Positions 44,927 through 53,033 of a stretch of 64,000 nt of DNA are shown here, in pieces. This DNA is from Promicromonospora sp042731755 (GTDB lineage: Bacteria > Actinomycetota > Actinomycetes > Actinomycetales > Cellulomonadaceae): assembly GCF_042731755.1 (NCBI RefSeq), contig NZ_JBHWLR010000022.1, positions 1-64,000 on the forward strand, given 5' to 3'. The notes under the pieces were generated by a model, which saw only the letters and a program-made list of their open reading frames with translations, did no database searches and was not told where the DNA came from. Position 1 is the first letter of the stretch; every line of letters begins with the position of its first letter. The position numbers and the translations under genes were made by a program.

Positions 44927-45919
44927 ATGGGCCGGGACAAGAACGGGGCGGGCGCGAAGCCCGACAAGAGCGGGTCGAACAAGCACGGGCCGAGGGTCTC
45001 CGGACCGGACGTTCCTGGGTCTGAGCCGGTCGAGCCGAAGCCGGTCGCGGACGGGCCGGTCGACGACGCCCCGGATGTCCCCGCGGAGGATGCCCCGGAC
45101 ACGGCTCGGGACAAGGACCCGGATAAGGACCCGGACACGGCCCCGGACAAGACCACGACGTCGACGCCCGCGTCGAAGCCCGACCCGGAACCGGCGTCCG
45201 GCTGGAAGCGGGTGGGTCAGCTCCTGCGTCCGCGCGGCACGCGCTCGGAGGTGCTGACGGGTCTGCTGTGCCTGGCGCTCGGGTTCGCCCTGGCGGTGCA
45301 GGTGGGGCAGTCGACGGGGGACCAGCTCAGCAGCCTTCGGCAGGACGAGCTCGTGCGGCTCCTGGACGAGGTCACGCAGCGCGCCGACCAGCTCGACGCC
45401 GAGGTCTCGGACCTGGAGGGGATCCGGGACGACCTGCAGTCGGAGGACGGGCGCGACCAGGCGGCGCGGGATCTCGCGCAGCAGCGTGCCGAGCAGGAGG
45501 GGATTCTGTCGGGTCGTCTCCCGGCGCAGGGGCCGGGCGTGGAGATCCACGTGGCCGACGGCGCCAAGCCGCTGGAGGCGCAGGCCCTGTTCAACCTGCT
45601 CGAGGAGCTGCGCAACGCCGGCGCCGAGGCGATCCAGGTCAACGGCATGCGGCTGGTCACCACGAGCTACTTCGTGGACTCGGGCGGTGGCATCGTGCTC
45701 GACGGCGCCGCGATCGCCTCCCCGTACGAGTGGACGGCGATCGGCGACCCCGACACGATCGACCGTGCCCTGGAGATCCCCGGCGGCGCGCTGCCCCGGA
45801 TCCGCGAGGAGGGTGGGGAGGCGACCACCACCACCTCCGACGAGGTGCTGGTCGACGCCGTCCGCATCCCGGGTCAGCCCGAGCACGCCGAACCCGTCGC
45901 GCCGGGCGACGAAAAGTGA
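44927..45919 (+). CDS. DUF881 membrane protein (second copy)
   Basis: 330 aa from ATG at 44927, chosen because AAGG lies seven bases before it; a GTG at 44921 overlapping the sbp stop is possible. A long charged N-terminus with KDPDKDPDTAPDK repeats, one helix (about residues 108-128), coiled coil, then DUF881 (LPAQGPGVEIHVADG, FNLLEELRNAGAEAIQVN). Rv1825-like. In mycobacteria gcvH follows; here it does not. Confidence 0.85.
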   Translation: MGRDKNGAGAKPDKSGSNKHGPRVSGPDVPGSEPVEPKPVADGPVDDAPDVPAEDAPDTARDKDPDKDPDTAPDKTTTSTPASKPDPEPASGWKRVGQLLRPRGTRSEVLTGLLCLALGFALAVQVGQSTGDQLSSLRQDELVRLLDEVTQRADQLDAEVSDLEGIRDDLQSEDGRDQAARDLAQQRAEQEGILSGRLPAQGPGVEIHVADGAKPLEAQALFNLLEELRNAGAEAIQVNGMRLVTTSYFVDSGGGIVLDGAAIASPYEWTAIGDPDTIDRALEIPGGALPRIREEGGEATTTTSDEVLVDAVRIPGQPEHAEPVAPGDEK

Positions 45920-46042
45920 CCCCCGCCACGTTCCTGACCTGCTCGGACACCGGTTGCGGGCCAACCTGGTGAACCGGCATGCGGAACCGCCCGGACGTAG
46001 GTAGTTTTATCCGGGTTGGTTCCGGACATTGGTTTTCGCCGC

Positions 46043-46060
46043 TACCCCGATCGGGGTAGG
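46043..46060. promoter_or_regulatory. Perfect 18-base palindrome upstream of garA
   Basis: CTACCCCGATCGGGGTAG, 83 bases before garA, in a stretch with unusual T runs (TAGTTTTATCC, GGTTTTCGCC). It looks like a dimeric repressor or activator site; two MerR-type regulators are encoded just downstream. Confidence 0.45.
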
Positions 46061-46142
46061 TTTGTTGGAACCCGGACGATGCCCCGGCCGTTGTCCCCAC
46101 GTAGTCACCCAGTTCCATCAACATCGCACCCGAGGAGACCTG

Positions 46143-46616
46143 ATGACGGACCCCAGCGCCCATCCGGTCGGGCCCGATACCACGGCCAACCTGGGTCGCA
46201 TCGCGTTCCCGACCTCCGACGAGCAGGCGCCCCGCACCGCTCTGAGCCCGGAGGAGGCGGCTGCGGTCGCCGCCCTGCCCCGGCACTCCGCACTGCTCAT
46301 CGTGCAGCGCGGCCCCGGGTTCGGTGCCCGGTTCCTGCTGGACACCGGCCGTTCGGTCGCCGGCCGCAGCGAGCAGGCGGACATCTTCCTCGACGACGTC
46401 ACCGTGTCCCGCAAGCACGCCGAGTTCGTCCGCGAGGGCGACTCGTTCGTGGTGCGCGACATCGGGTCCCTGAACGGGACCTACGTCAACCGGGGCCGGA
46501 TCGACGCCGCGACGCTCGTGACGGGCGACGAGGTACAGATCGGCAAGTTCCGCCTGACCTTCCACGCCAGCCCGCAGTCGCCGGCTCAGTGGGGCCCGGG
46601 AACGCCCGCCCCGTGA
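46143..46616 (+). CDS. garA: FHA-domain protein GarA
   Basis: 157 aa. A flexible N-terminus of about 50 residues, with DTTANLGRI as the possible phosphothreonine site, then one FHA domain: AGRSEQADIFLDDVTVSRKH, GSLNGTYVN and GDEVQIGKFRL. GarA/OdhI proteins, when unphosphorylated, inhibit oxoglutarate dehydrogenase and control glutamate metabolism under PknB/PknG. The exact ETTS motif of the mycobacterial protein is not seen. Overlaps ftsR by four bases. Confidence 0.88.
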   Translation: MTDPSAHPVGPDTTANLGRIAFPTSDEQAPRTALSPEEAAAVAALPRHSALLIVQRGPGFGARFLLDTGRSVAGRSEQADIFLDDVTVSRKHAEFVREGDSFVVRDIGSLNGTYVNRGRIDAATLVTGDEVQIGKFRLTFHASPQSPAQWGPGTPAP

Positions 46617-47365
46617 CCGCCGGCGCAGCGCGCGACCATGACCGTGACCGTGCGCACGGTCATGCCGCGGACCTCGACGCGCCCTGGCCCCGGGGGATCT
46701 CCCGGCAGGCCACGATGCGGATCAGCGACGTCCTGCGCGCCCTGGGCCAGGAGTTCCCCTCCGTCTCGCACTCCAAGCTGCGTTTCCTGGAGGAGCAGGG
46801 CCTGATCGAGCCCGTGCGGACGCCGTCCGGCTACCGCCAGTACAGCCAGGCCGACGTCGAACGCCTCCGGTTCGTCCTGACCGAGCAGCGCGACAGCTAC
46901 ATGCCGCTGAAGGTCATCAAGGAACGCCTGGCGGCGATGGACGCCGACCCCGACTCGGCGGAGCACCCCGCACCGCGGCTCGCCGCGAACGGGTCACCGG
47001 CGCGCCGCCGCTGGACCGCCCCCGCCGTGGCCGAGGCGGCGGGCGTCACGGAGGAGTTCGTGCAGAGCCTCGCCCAGGCCGGGCTGCTGCCCCAGTCGGG
47101 CAGCACGTTCGGCCCGAGCGCCGTCGACGTCGCCCGCATCGCCGGAGCGCTCGCCGAGTTCGGCATCGAGCCCCGCCACCTGCGCACCTTCCGCACCGCC
47201 GCCGACCGGCAGGTCACCCTCGTGGACCAGGTCGTCGCCCCGCTGCGCAGCCAGCAGGCCAGCGCGGGCCGCGGCAAGGCCGCGAGCATGGCCGGCGAGA
47301 TGGGCGAGCTGTTCACCCGCCTGCACACCGCGTGGGTCCGGCAGGGCATCGAAGACCTCGGGTAG
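46613..47365 (+). CDS. ftsR: MerR-type regulator FtsR
   Basis: 250 aa. N-terminal MerR helix-turn-helix: MRISDVLRALGQEFPSVSHS, FLEEQGLIEPVRTPSGYRQY, VERLRFVLTEQRDSYMPLKV. C-terminal helical domain ends RLHTAWVRQGIEDLG. Orthologue of Rv1828 and of corynebacterial FtsR, an activator of ftsZ. GTG start inside the end of garA gives a charged leader of about 35 residues before the HTH. Conserved neighbour of garA. Confidence 0.88.
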   Translation: MTAGAARDHDRDRAHGHAADLDAPWPRGISRQATMRISDVLRALGQEFPSVSHSKLRFLEEQGLIEPVRTPSGYRQYSQADVERLRFVLTEQRDSYMPLKVIKERLAAMDADPDSAEHPAPRLAANGSPARRRWTAPAVAEAAGVTEEFVQSLAQAGLLPQSGSTFGPSAVDVARIAGALAEFGIEPRHLRTFRTAADRQVTLVDQVVAPLRSQQASAGRGKAASMAGEMGELFTRLHTAWVRQGIEDLG

Positions 47366-47461
47366 GTCCGAAGCCGGCCCGACCGTAAGTTTTGCCGTCG
47401 GCGCACCCACCCGTGACCAGGAATTTGACCCGAGCGCGCGACGAGTGGTGGCAGGACGCCG

Positions 47462-47467
47462 TACGGT
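47462..47467 (+). promoter_or_regulatory. -10 hexamer of the DUF151 gene, leaderless arrangement
   Basis: TACGGT, six bases, then GTG at 47474. Confidence 0.4.
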
Positions 47468-47473
47468 GAAAGC

Positions 47474-48001
47474 GTGAGGCCGGACGACGTGCCGATGGTC
47501 CCCGTGGAGATCCTCGGCGTTCGACAGCAGCAACGCGATCAGGAGATCGTCGTGCTGCTGCTTGACAGCGCCGCAGACCTGGCGATCCCGATCGTCATCG
47601 GGGCGCGCGAGGCCAGCGCCATCGCCATGGCGCAGGCGGGCCTCGCCACACCCCGGCCCATGACCCATGACCTGCTGCGCGACGTCCTGGGCGCCGTCGG
47701 CGTGGCGCTCGAACGGGTCGAGATCGTCGCCCTGGAGGGCGGTATCTACTTCGCCGAGCTCGTCCTGAGCAACGGTGTGCACCTCGACTCGCGCGCCTCC
47801 GACGCGATCGCGCTGGCCGTACGCACCGGCAGCCCCGTCCTGTGCTCGGCAGAGATCGTCGCCCTGGCCGGCGTCGAGATCGTCGACGTCGACCAGCAGG
47901 CAGAGGTCGAACGCTTCCGTGACTTCCTCGACCACGTCACGCCCGAGGACTTCTCCGGCCCACCCGGCGGAGGGTCCCAAGGGGGTGGGCGGACCGGCTG
48001 A
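47474..48001 (+). CDS. Bifunctional nuclease family protein (DUF151)
   Basis: 175 aa. VPVEILGVRQQQRDQEIVVLL, IVIGAREASAIAMAQAG, RPMTHDLLRDVLGAVG and SRASDAIALAVRTGSPVLCS define the DUF151 fold, reported to have RNase/DNase activity in plants and implicated in stress in bacteria. Rv1829 equivalent. A Gly-rich short tail. GTG start with leaderless promoter geometry; the true role in actinomycetes is unknown. Confidence 0.88.
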   Translation: MRPDDVPMVPVEILGVRQQQRDQEIVVLLLDSAADLAIPIVIGAREASAIAMAQAGLATPRPMTHDLLRDVLGAVGVALERVEIVALEGGIYFAELVLSNGVHLDSRASDAIALAVRTGSPVLCSAEIVALAGVEIVDVDQQAEVERFRDFLDHVTPEDFSGPPGGGSQGGGRTG

Positions 48002-48048
48002 AACGCGGCTGAACCGCGACACGCCGAGACGTTTCACGGCGCGCATCT

Positions 48049-48077
48049 TTGAAATCACCTTCGACGCGCCATAGCGT
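48049..48077 (+). promoter_or_regulatory. Promoter of the second MerR gene
   Basis: TTGAAA (48049-48054), 17 bases, TAGCGT (48072-48077), then AGGAGG (48092-48097) and the GTG at 48102. It is the best sigma-A-like promoter in this cluster. Confidence 0.6.
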
Positions 48078-48101
48078 GGTCACGACACCCCAGGAGGCAC
48101 A

Positions 48102-48692
48102 GTGAACACCAGCGGTGAGAGAGCCACACGCGCTACGGTCCCGCACGGCGCGCAGGGTCTCCTCTTCGGTGAGGACCTGACGGAACAGGACGCCACGACC
48201 GGCTACCGAGGCACCACGGCGTGCCACATCGCCGGCATCACCTACCGGCAGCTCGACTACTGGGCACGCACCGGACTCGTGGAGCCGAGCATCAAGCCCG
48301 CCACCGGGTCCGGCACCCACCGGCTGTACAGCTTCCGCGACATCCTCGTGCTCAAGGTGGTCAAGCGCCTCCTCGACACCGGCGTCTCCCTGCAGCAGAT
48401 CCGCACCGCCGTCACGGCCCTCCGGGAACGCGGCGTCGAGGACCTCGCCCAGATCACCCTGATGTCCGACGGCGCCAGCGTCTACGAGTGCACGTCACCG
48501 GACGAGGTCGTCGACCTGGTCGCCGGCGGTCAAGGCGTCTTCGGCATCGCCGTCGGACGCGTCTGGCGCGAGATCGAGGGCACCCTGGCCGAGATGCCGA
48601 CCGAGACCCTCGACCCGGGCGAGACCGGCGAGGTCCCCGAGGTCGAGGGCGACGAGCTCGCCCAGCGCAGGGCCGCCCGGTCCGCCGTCTGA
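48102..48692 (+). CDS. MerR-family regulator (Rv1830-like)
   Basis: 196 aa. HTH CHIAGITYRQLDYWARTGLV, wing PATGSGTHRLYSFRD and the dimer helix VVKRLLDTGVSLQQIRTAVT. The remainder (SDGASVYECTSPDEVVDLVAGGQG split across it) is a small effector-like domain specific to the Rv1830 group. Last gene of the garA-ftsR-DUF151-merR block. Regulon unknown here. Confidence 0.88.
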   Translation: MNTSGERATRATVPHGAQGLLFGEDLTEQDATTGYRGTTACHIAGITYRQLDYWARTGLVEPSIKPATGSGTHRLYSFRDILVLKVVKRLLDTGVSLQQIRTAVTALRERGVEDLAQITLMSDGASVYECTSPDEVVDLVAGGQGVFGIAVGRVWREIEGTLAEMPTETLDPGETGEVPEVEGDELAQRRAARSAV

Positions 48693-48755
48693 CCACGCTG
48701 TCTGCCCACCCTGTCTGACTGCTCCTTTTCACCACCCGACCCACTCCTGACCCTG

Positions 48756-48795
48756 CCGTCTGGCACGGGGTAGCCACCGCACCCCGACCAGACGG
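48756..48795 (+). terminator. Terminator downstream of the MerR gene
   Basis: CCGTCTGG-CA-CGGGGT and ACCCCG-A-CCAGACGG pair around an eight- to nine-base loop, 63 bases after the stop. Confidence 0.7.
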
Positions 48796-48859
48796 CTCGC
48801 TGTTGTCCCGTGCCTTGGCGCGCTCTTGTCCGTGGCCTGCTGACGCTCCCGCGCGGGCG

Positions 48860-48865
48860 TAGCCT
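48860..48865 (+). promoter_or_regulatory. -10 hexamer of the MBL gene, leaderless arrangement
   Basis: TAGCCT, six bases, then ATG at 48872. Confidence 0.45.
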
Positions 48866-48871
48866 GCGAGC

Positions 48872-49573
48872 ATGCAGCTCACCTTCCACGGACACGCGTG
48901 CGTCACCCTGGCCCTGCCCGGCGCTCAGCCGGACGCTCAGCCGGGCGACACGGGGACGCTCGTCATCGACCCCGGCACCTTCGCCGACACCACGACCGCC
49001 CTGGCGGGCGCCCGGGCGGTGCTGATCACGCACGACCACTTCGACCACGTCGACGCGGCCGCCGTCGTCACCCACCTCACCGCCGCCCCCGACACCCAGG
49101 TGTGGGCCACCGGACCTGCCGCGAGCGCCCTGCGTGAGGCGGGCGTGCCGGCGGACCGGGTGCACGAGGTGACGCCCGGTGAGGTGCTCGACGTCGCGGG
49201 TGCGCGGGTGGTGGTGGGTGGTGGCGAGCATGCGTTGATCCACCGTGAGATCCCGCGTGCGGTGAACGTGACGTACCTGGTGGAGGTGGACGGCGGGAGC
49301 GTGTACCACCCGGGTGACTCGTTCGACGCGCCCGCGGCGCTGCCCGAGGGCGGTCTGGACGTGCTGCTGGTGCCCGTGTCGGCGCCGTGGCTGAAGACGG
49401 GGGAGTTCATCGACTTCGCGCGGTCGGTCCCGGCGCGGGTGGTCGTGCCGATCCACGACGTGTTCCTGTCCGAGATCGGGCACGGCGCCGTGGCGCGGTG
49501 GCTGGACACGGCGCGGCTCGGCGGTGACTACACGTACAGGCGGCTGGCGGTGGGGGAGTCGCTGACGGTGTGA
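48872..49573 (+). CDS. MBL-fold metal-dependent hydrolase
   Basis: 233 aa. HGHACVTL at the N-terminus, the metal motif THDHFDHVD (about residues 50-58), VYHPGDSFD and VVPIHDVFL supply the usual ligands of the UPF0173/UlaG-like group. Soluble. A short AQPDAQPGD repeat lies near residue 20. Substrate unknown. Confidence 0.82.
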   Translation: MQLTFHGHACVTLALPGAQPDAQPGDTGTLVIDPGTFADTTTALAGARAVLITHDHFDHVDAAAVVTHLTAAPDTQVWATGPAASALREAGVPADRVHEVTPGEVLDVAGARVVVGGGEHALIHREIPRAVNVTYLVEVDGGSVYHPGDSFDAPAALPEGGLDVLLVPVSAPWLKTGEFIDFARSVPARVVVPIHDVFLSEIGHGAVARWLDTARLGGDYTYRRLAVGESLTV

Positions 49574-49663
49574 CGGGTTCCGGGCTGATCGGGTGAGCGC
49601 GGGTCTGGTAGCGGTATGACGGCGGACAGAGCCACCAGATCTGCGTTCGATCGTCCGGCGCGG

Positions 49664-50269
49664 TCATGAGGAGCGCCGGACGTTGCGGAGGAACTCGTCG
49701 CGCTCCTCGGTCGTCAGCGGGGACTTGAAGTCGGGCTCCGTGAAGTCGGCCAGGGCGGTTTCGGCGGGGACGAAGGGGACTCCGCGCGCCAGCCACGGGC
49801 CGTTTCTCTGATCGGAGGCAATGAGTGCGAGGTCCCAGGAACGTTCGGCCCACACCGACCAGCGGCCAGAGCTTCCGACGATGGCGAGCACATCCGTGGT
49901 GAAGGTCAGCGCTCCCGTCGGATCGCCGTGCGGTTCGAAAGCGACCGCGTCGTAGTAAGACCCGCTGATGGCCTCCGCAGCCATCCGGAATGCGCCGTAG
50001 ACGCCATAGTGCTCGTGGTAGTAGGCGGCGGCCGGGTCGAGAGCAACGACAATCATGGTTTCGTCGCCGTGCGCGTCGGCAAGAGCTTGAAGGACCGGCC
50101 CGAAGGGTCCCTCGATCGCGTGGCTGTACTGACAGATGTCAATGTTCCCCGGGGCATTGCGGAAGGGCCACGCGGGTAGCCGGCGGTCGACGTCGATGAC
50201 CGCACGGACCTCTTCGAGGAGTTGCTCGTACTCGCTGTCGTCCCGCGGATGTGTCGTTGCGTTGCTCAC
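49664..50269 (-). CDS. Probable immunity protein of the adjacent toxin
   Basis: 201 aa, from the GTG that overlaps the toxin gene stop (GTGA). Soluble and acidic; segments such as EQLLEEVRAVIDVDRRLPAW, ALDPAAAYYHEHYGVYGAFR and GRWSVWAERSWDLALIAS are reminiscent of SUKH/DUF-type immunity proteins, but I cannot assign a family. Position directly after the toxin tip, tight coupling and a G+C content visibly below the neighbours support an immunity role. Alternative: unrelated cargo gene. Confidence 0.5.
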   Translation of the reverse strand: MSNATTHPRDDSEYEQLLEEVRAVIDVDRRLPAWPFRNAPGNIDICQYSHAIEGPFGPVLQALADAHGDETMIVVALDPAAAYYHEHYGVYGAFRMAAEAISGSYYDAVAFEPHGDPTGALTFTTDVLAIVGSSGRWSVWAERSWDLALIASDQRNGPWLARGVPFVPAETALADFTEPDFKSPLTTEERDEFLRNVRRSS

Positions 50270-52917
50270 CCGGTGTACCCCAATCGGATCTCGATCGTGT
50301 GTTTGCTTGATCCAGCAGGCGTGAAGTCGGCCGTCCACCCCGGGTACTTGCTGGAGTTCTTCTGACGCAGTACGTACTTGGAATCGTCCTTCTGGAAAAT
50401 CTGGACCTTACCGTCTGCCGAAGTCCGGGAGACCCATCCCTGACTGGTCAACGTGTCGGTGAACTCGGCGCGCGACGCGTTCGTTCCGACGTTCCGGATC
50501 GAGCCACCTCTGGTGAGATCGACATAGGTGCGCGAATCTCCGACGAGGGCCGCGAGACCCGGGATGTCGTCGGCGCTGCGGGCAGGGGTGCTTTTGGCGA
50601 GCAGATGTTCGATGTCGATGGAGCCGCGCTCCTCCGTTGCAGCGTCCGCGAGACGCTGGCGTCGGATCGCCAGCCAGGCGGCCGGGTCGGCGATCAGGTC
50701 GTCGGCCGTGGTGCGCAGGACGCGGCCCGTGGCGGCGCCCGCGAAGTTGCCCGGGAGGAACGTGAGGGCGACGCCGGCGGTGTCGGCGGCGAGCTGGGCT
50801 GGTGTGGCCGTGGCGAAGTAGTCGCGCGTGGCCTGGTGGGGGTCGCGGACGAAGGTCGCGATGCCCGCGGACTTGTCCAGGCCCCAGGTCAGGACGCCGG
50901 AGATGCCGAGGGCCAGTCCGAGGGACCCACCGGACAGGACCACCAGGGCCGCGATGCCGGCACCGATGGCGAGCTGGGTGATCAGGGGCTGGTCGTGCCA
51001 CCAGTCGGCCAGGGAGTCGAGGATGCCGGCGAGCCAGTCGCCGCTGGTCGGCCCGCTGTCCGGCCCGCTGGTGGGGTCGAGGCTCGGGAACTCGAAGTCC
51101 GGGTCCAGGGACGGGAAGTCGTCCGGGTCGAACGTCGGCAGGTCGCTCGGCAGCGTCGTCGGAAGATCGGTGGGCAGGCCGGTCGGCAGGCCGGTCGGCA
51201 GGCCGGTCGGCAGATTGGTCGGCAGGCCGGTCGGCAGATTGGTCGGCAGATTGGTCGGCAGATTGGTCGGCAGATTGGTCGGCGGCTCTGTCGGCAGGCT
51301 GCCGGGCGGGTCCGACGGGAGCGTGGGCAGCTCGCCGGGGTCGGGACCGAGGTCGAAGACGTCGTTGGTCGTGGTCCCGATCTCGCGGGCGGTGGCGGGC
51401 GCGGCGGCGAACACGAGCCAGCCCAGCCCGGCGAGGACGGCGGCGGCGGCCAGCCGCCGTGCCCAGGGGTGAATGCGTGCGGAGGCGTGCTCGTAGGCGA
51501 GCTCGCGCAGTGCGCGCTGGCCGGAGACGAGCGCTGCACCTCGTGCCGCGGCGGCACGGCGCGGCTCCTGGAGCGCCGACTGCGAGATCACCGGCTGTGG
51601 GAGTACCGGCTCTCCGCCGGCTGGTTCCCCGCCTGCCTGTGCGGGCCGCCGCGCGAAGCCCGCGAGCGTGTGTGCCAGGTCGCGCGCCACGACCCACAGC
51701 AGCGCCGTGACGGCGCCGAGGATCGCCTGGACGGCCCTGGGCGCCGTCGGAGCGGGCCGGGTGACCCAACCCGGCGCGGGGCGCCCGGTGAGGCCGGCTG
51801 CGGGGCGGGTGGCGAGCCGGGCGGCGTCGACCAGGAGGCACACCACAACCAGGGTGAGGAAGACCGCGACCCGGCCGTGCCCGTGGCCCAGGAACGACCA
51901 GGGCACGCGGAGCCACCACGGGATGGTCGTGGTGTCGGGGTCGAGCCAGGCAGGGGTGCCGTCGTCGCCGGGTAGGGCGCTGAACAGGTCCAGACCCGCG
52001 TTGTACATCCCGTGGTCGGCGATCGCGGACCACAGGGCCACCCCGGGCAGCACGGCCAACGCGAGCCCGGTGAGGCGCCGTCGGGCCTGCCAGGCCGCGA
52101 GCGCCAGTCCGAACAGGGCGGTGACCAGGGCGGTGATGATGGCGTGACCGCCGAACTCGGCGGCGGTCGTGGGTGCCAGGAGGGCGCCGTCGGTGTTCAT
52201 CGTGCTGGGGACCGGCAGGAGGCCGAAGGTGACGTAGTCGGGCGGCAGGACGACGTCGGCGGGTGAGGTCTGGAGGAAGCCGCCGAGGCCGGCGTTGCCG
52301 GTGGCGAGCGCGGTGCGGCGCAGGCTCTCCTCGACGGCGAGGAACGCGGTGCCGGACGCGAGGCCGAGCAGCAGCCAGTCGATTGTCGCGAACCGGGCGG
52401 CGCGGCGCGGTGCGAGCACGGCGAGGACGACGACGGGGACGAGCTTGCCGACCTCTTCGACGATGCCCGCGACGGCGATCTCGGCACCGGCCTCGGACAC
52501 CCCGAGCACGTCGAGCCCGGCGGTTCGGGTGGCGAGCGTGGTGGTCAGGGCGCCGATGCCGACGGACCAGGGCACGCAGGCGGTGAAGAAGCCGAGGAAG
52601 CCGGACCAGGTCAGGGTCTTGGTGCGGGCCAGGGCGAACCAGGCGACGACGACCCAGAGGCAGCCGAGGTAGGCGCGCAGGCCCAGTCGCAGCTCGGGCA
52701 GGAACAGCCACAGTGCGGCGAGCCACAGGAGCGACCCGGCCAGGACGACGGTGCGGGTCACCGCCCAGGTGCGGGCGAGGCGAGGGTGCGTGGTCAGCCA
52801 GCGGGAGCGGCGCTCGGCGAGGTGCTGCCACCACTCCCGTGGCTGGTCCTCTGCGGCCTGATGCCGGGACGGCGTGCGAGCAGCGCCGTGCAGCACGTCG
52901 TGTGCCACTGCCCCCAT
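50266..52917 (-). CDS. PrsW-type membrane protease fused to a toxin-like C-terminal domain
   Basis: 883 aa. Residues 50-400: about nine helices with the PrsW glutamates in GIVEEVGKLVP (154-155) and AVEESLRR (197-198), and histidines in FGGHAIITAL (258) and ADHGMYN (302). Residues about 500-590: another helix, then a Pro/Thr-rich stalk of TNLP/TGLP repeats. Residues about 620-660: one or two helices. Residues 690-883: DTAGVALTFLPGNFAGAATG-type pre-toxin region and a soluble tip with SQGWVSRTSADGKVQIF and KYVLRQKNSSKYPGWTADF. The tip-coding end is about 50-60 % G+C. I infer a polymorphic toxin tip, perhaps an RNase. Confidence 0.6.
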   Translation of the reverse strand: MGAVAHDVLHGAARTPSRHQAAEDQPREWWQHLAERRSRWLTTHPRLARTWAVTRTVVLAGSLLWLAALWLFLPELRLGLRAYLGCLWVVVAWFALARTKTLTWSGFLGFFTACVPWSVGIGALTTTLATRTAGLDVLGVSEAGAEIAVAGIVEEVGKLVPVVVLAVLAPRRAARFATIDWLLLGLASGTAFLAVEESLRRTALATGNAGLGGFLQTSPADVVLPPDYVTFGLLPVPSTMNTDGALLAPTTAAEFGGHAIITALVTALFGLALAAWQARRRLTGLALAVLPGVALWSAIADHGMYNAGLDLFSALPGDDGTPAWLDPDTTTIPWWLRVPWSFLGHGHGRVAVFLTLVVVCLLVDAARLATRPAAGLTGRPAPGWVTRPAPTAPRAVQAILGAVTALLWVVARDLAHTLAGFARRPAQAGGEPAGGEPVLPQPVISQSALQEPRRAAAARGAALVSGQRALRELAYEHASARIHPWARRLAAAAVLAGLGWLVFAAAPATAREIGTTTNDVFDLGPDPGELPTLPSDPPGSLPTEPPTNLPTNLPTNLPTNLPTGLPTNLPTGLPTGLPTGLPTDLPTTLPSDLPTFDPDDFPSLDPDFEFPSLDPTSGPDSGPTSGDWLAGILDSLADWWHDQPLITQLAIGAGIAALVVLSGGSLGLALGISGVLTWGLDKSAGIATFVRDPHQATRDYFATATPAQLAADTAGVALTFLPGNFAGAATGRVLRTTADDLIADPAAWLAIRRQRLADAATEERGSIDIEHLLAKSTPARSADDIPGLAALVGDSRTYVDLTRGGSIRNVGTNASRAEFTDTLTSQGWVSRTSADGKVQIFQKDDSKYVLRQKNSSKYPGWTADFTPAGSSKHTIEIRLGYTG
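51165..51300. repeat. TNLP/TGLP repeat stalk
   Basis: About eleven 12-base units of the form GGTCGGCAGATT or GGTCGGCAGGCC encode (minus strand) NLPT and GLPT tetrapeptides between the protease part and the C-terminal domain. The units are near-identical, so copy number is likely to vary between strains. Confidence 0.9.
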
Positions 52918-53033
52918 GCCGCAACCCCTCGTCCACCCGCCCCTGTGCACGTCGGGAGCACGCTATCGGTGCCGGGCGCCCCGGGCGAGGGCTGGCGGGC
53001 TACCGCGTCGGGTCTGCCGCGGTGGGTGAGCGT

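Noticed and set aside
50605..51975. Plus-strand frame with GRQIGRQ repeats
   Set aside because: The repeats are the complement of the TNLP stalk of the PrsW fusion.
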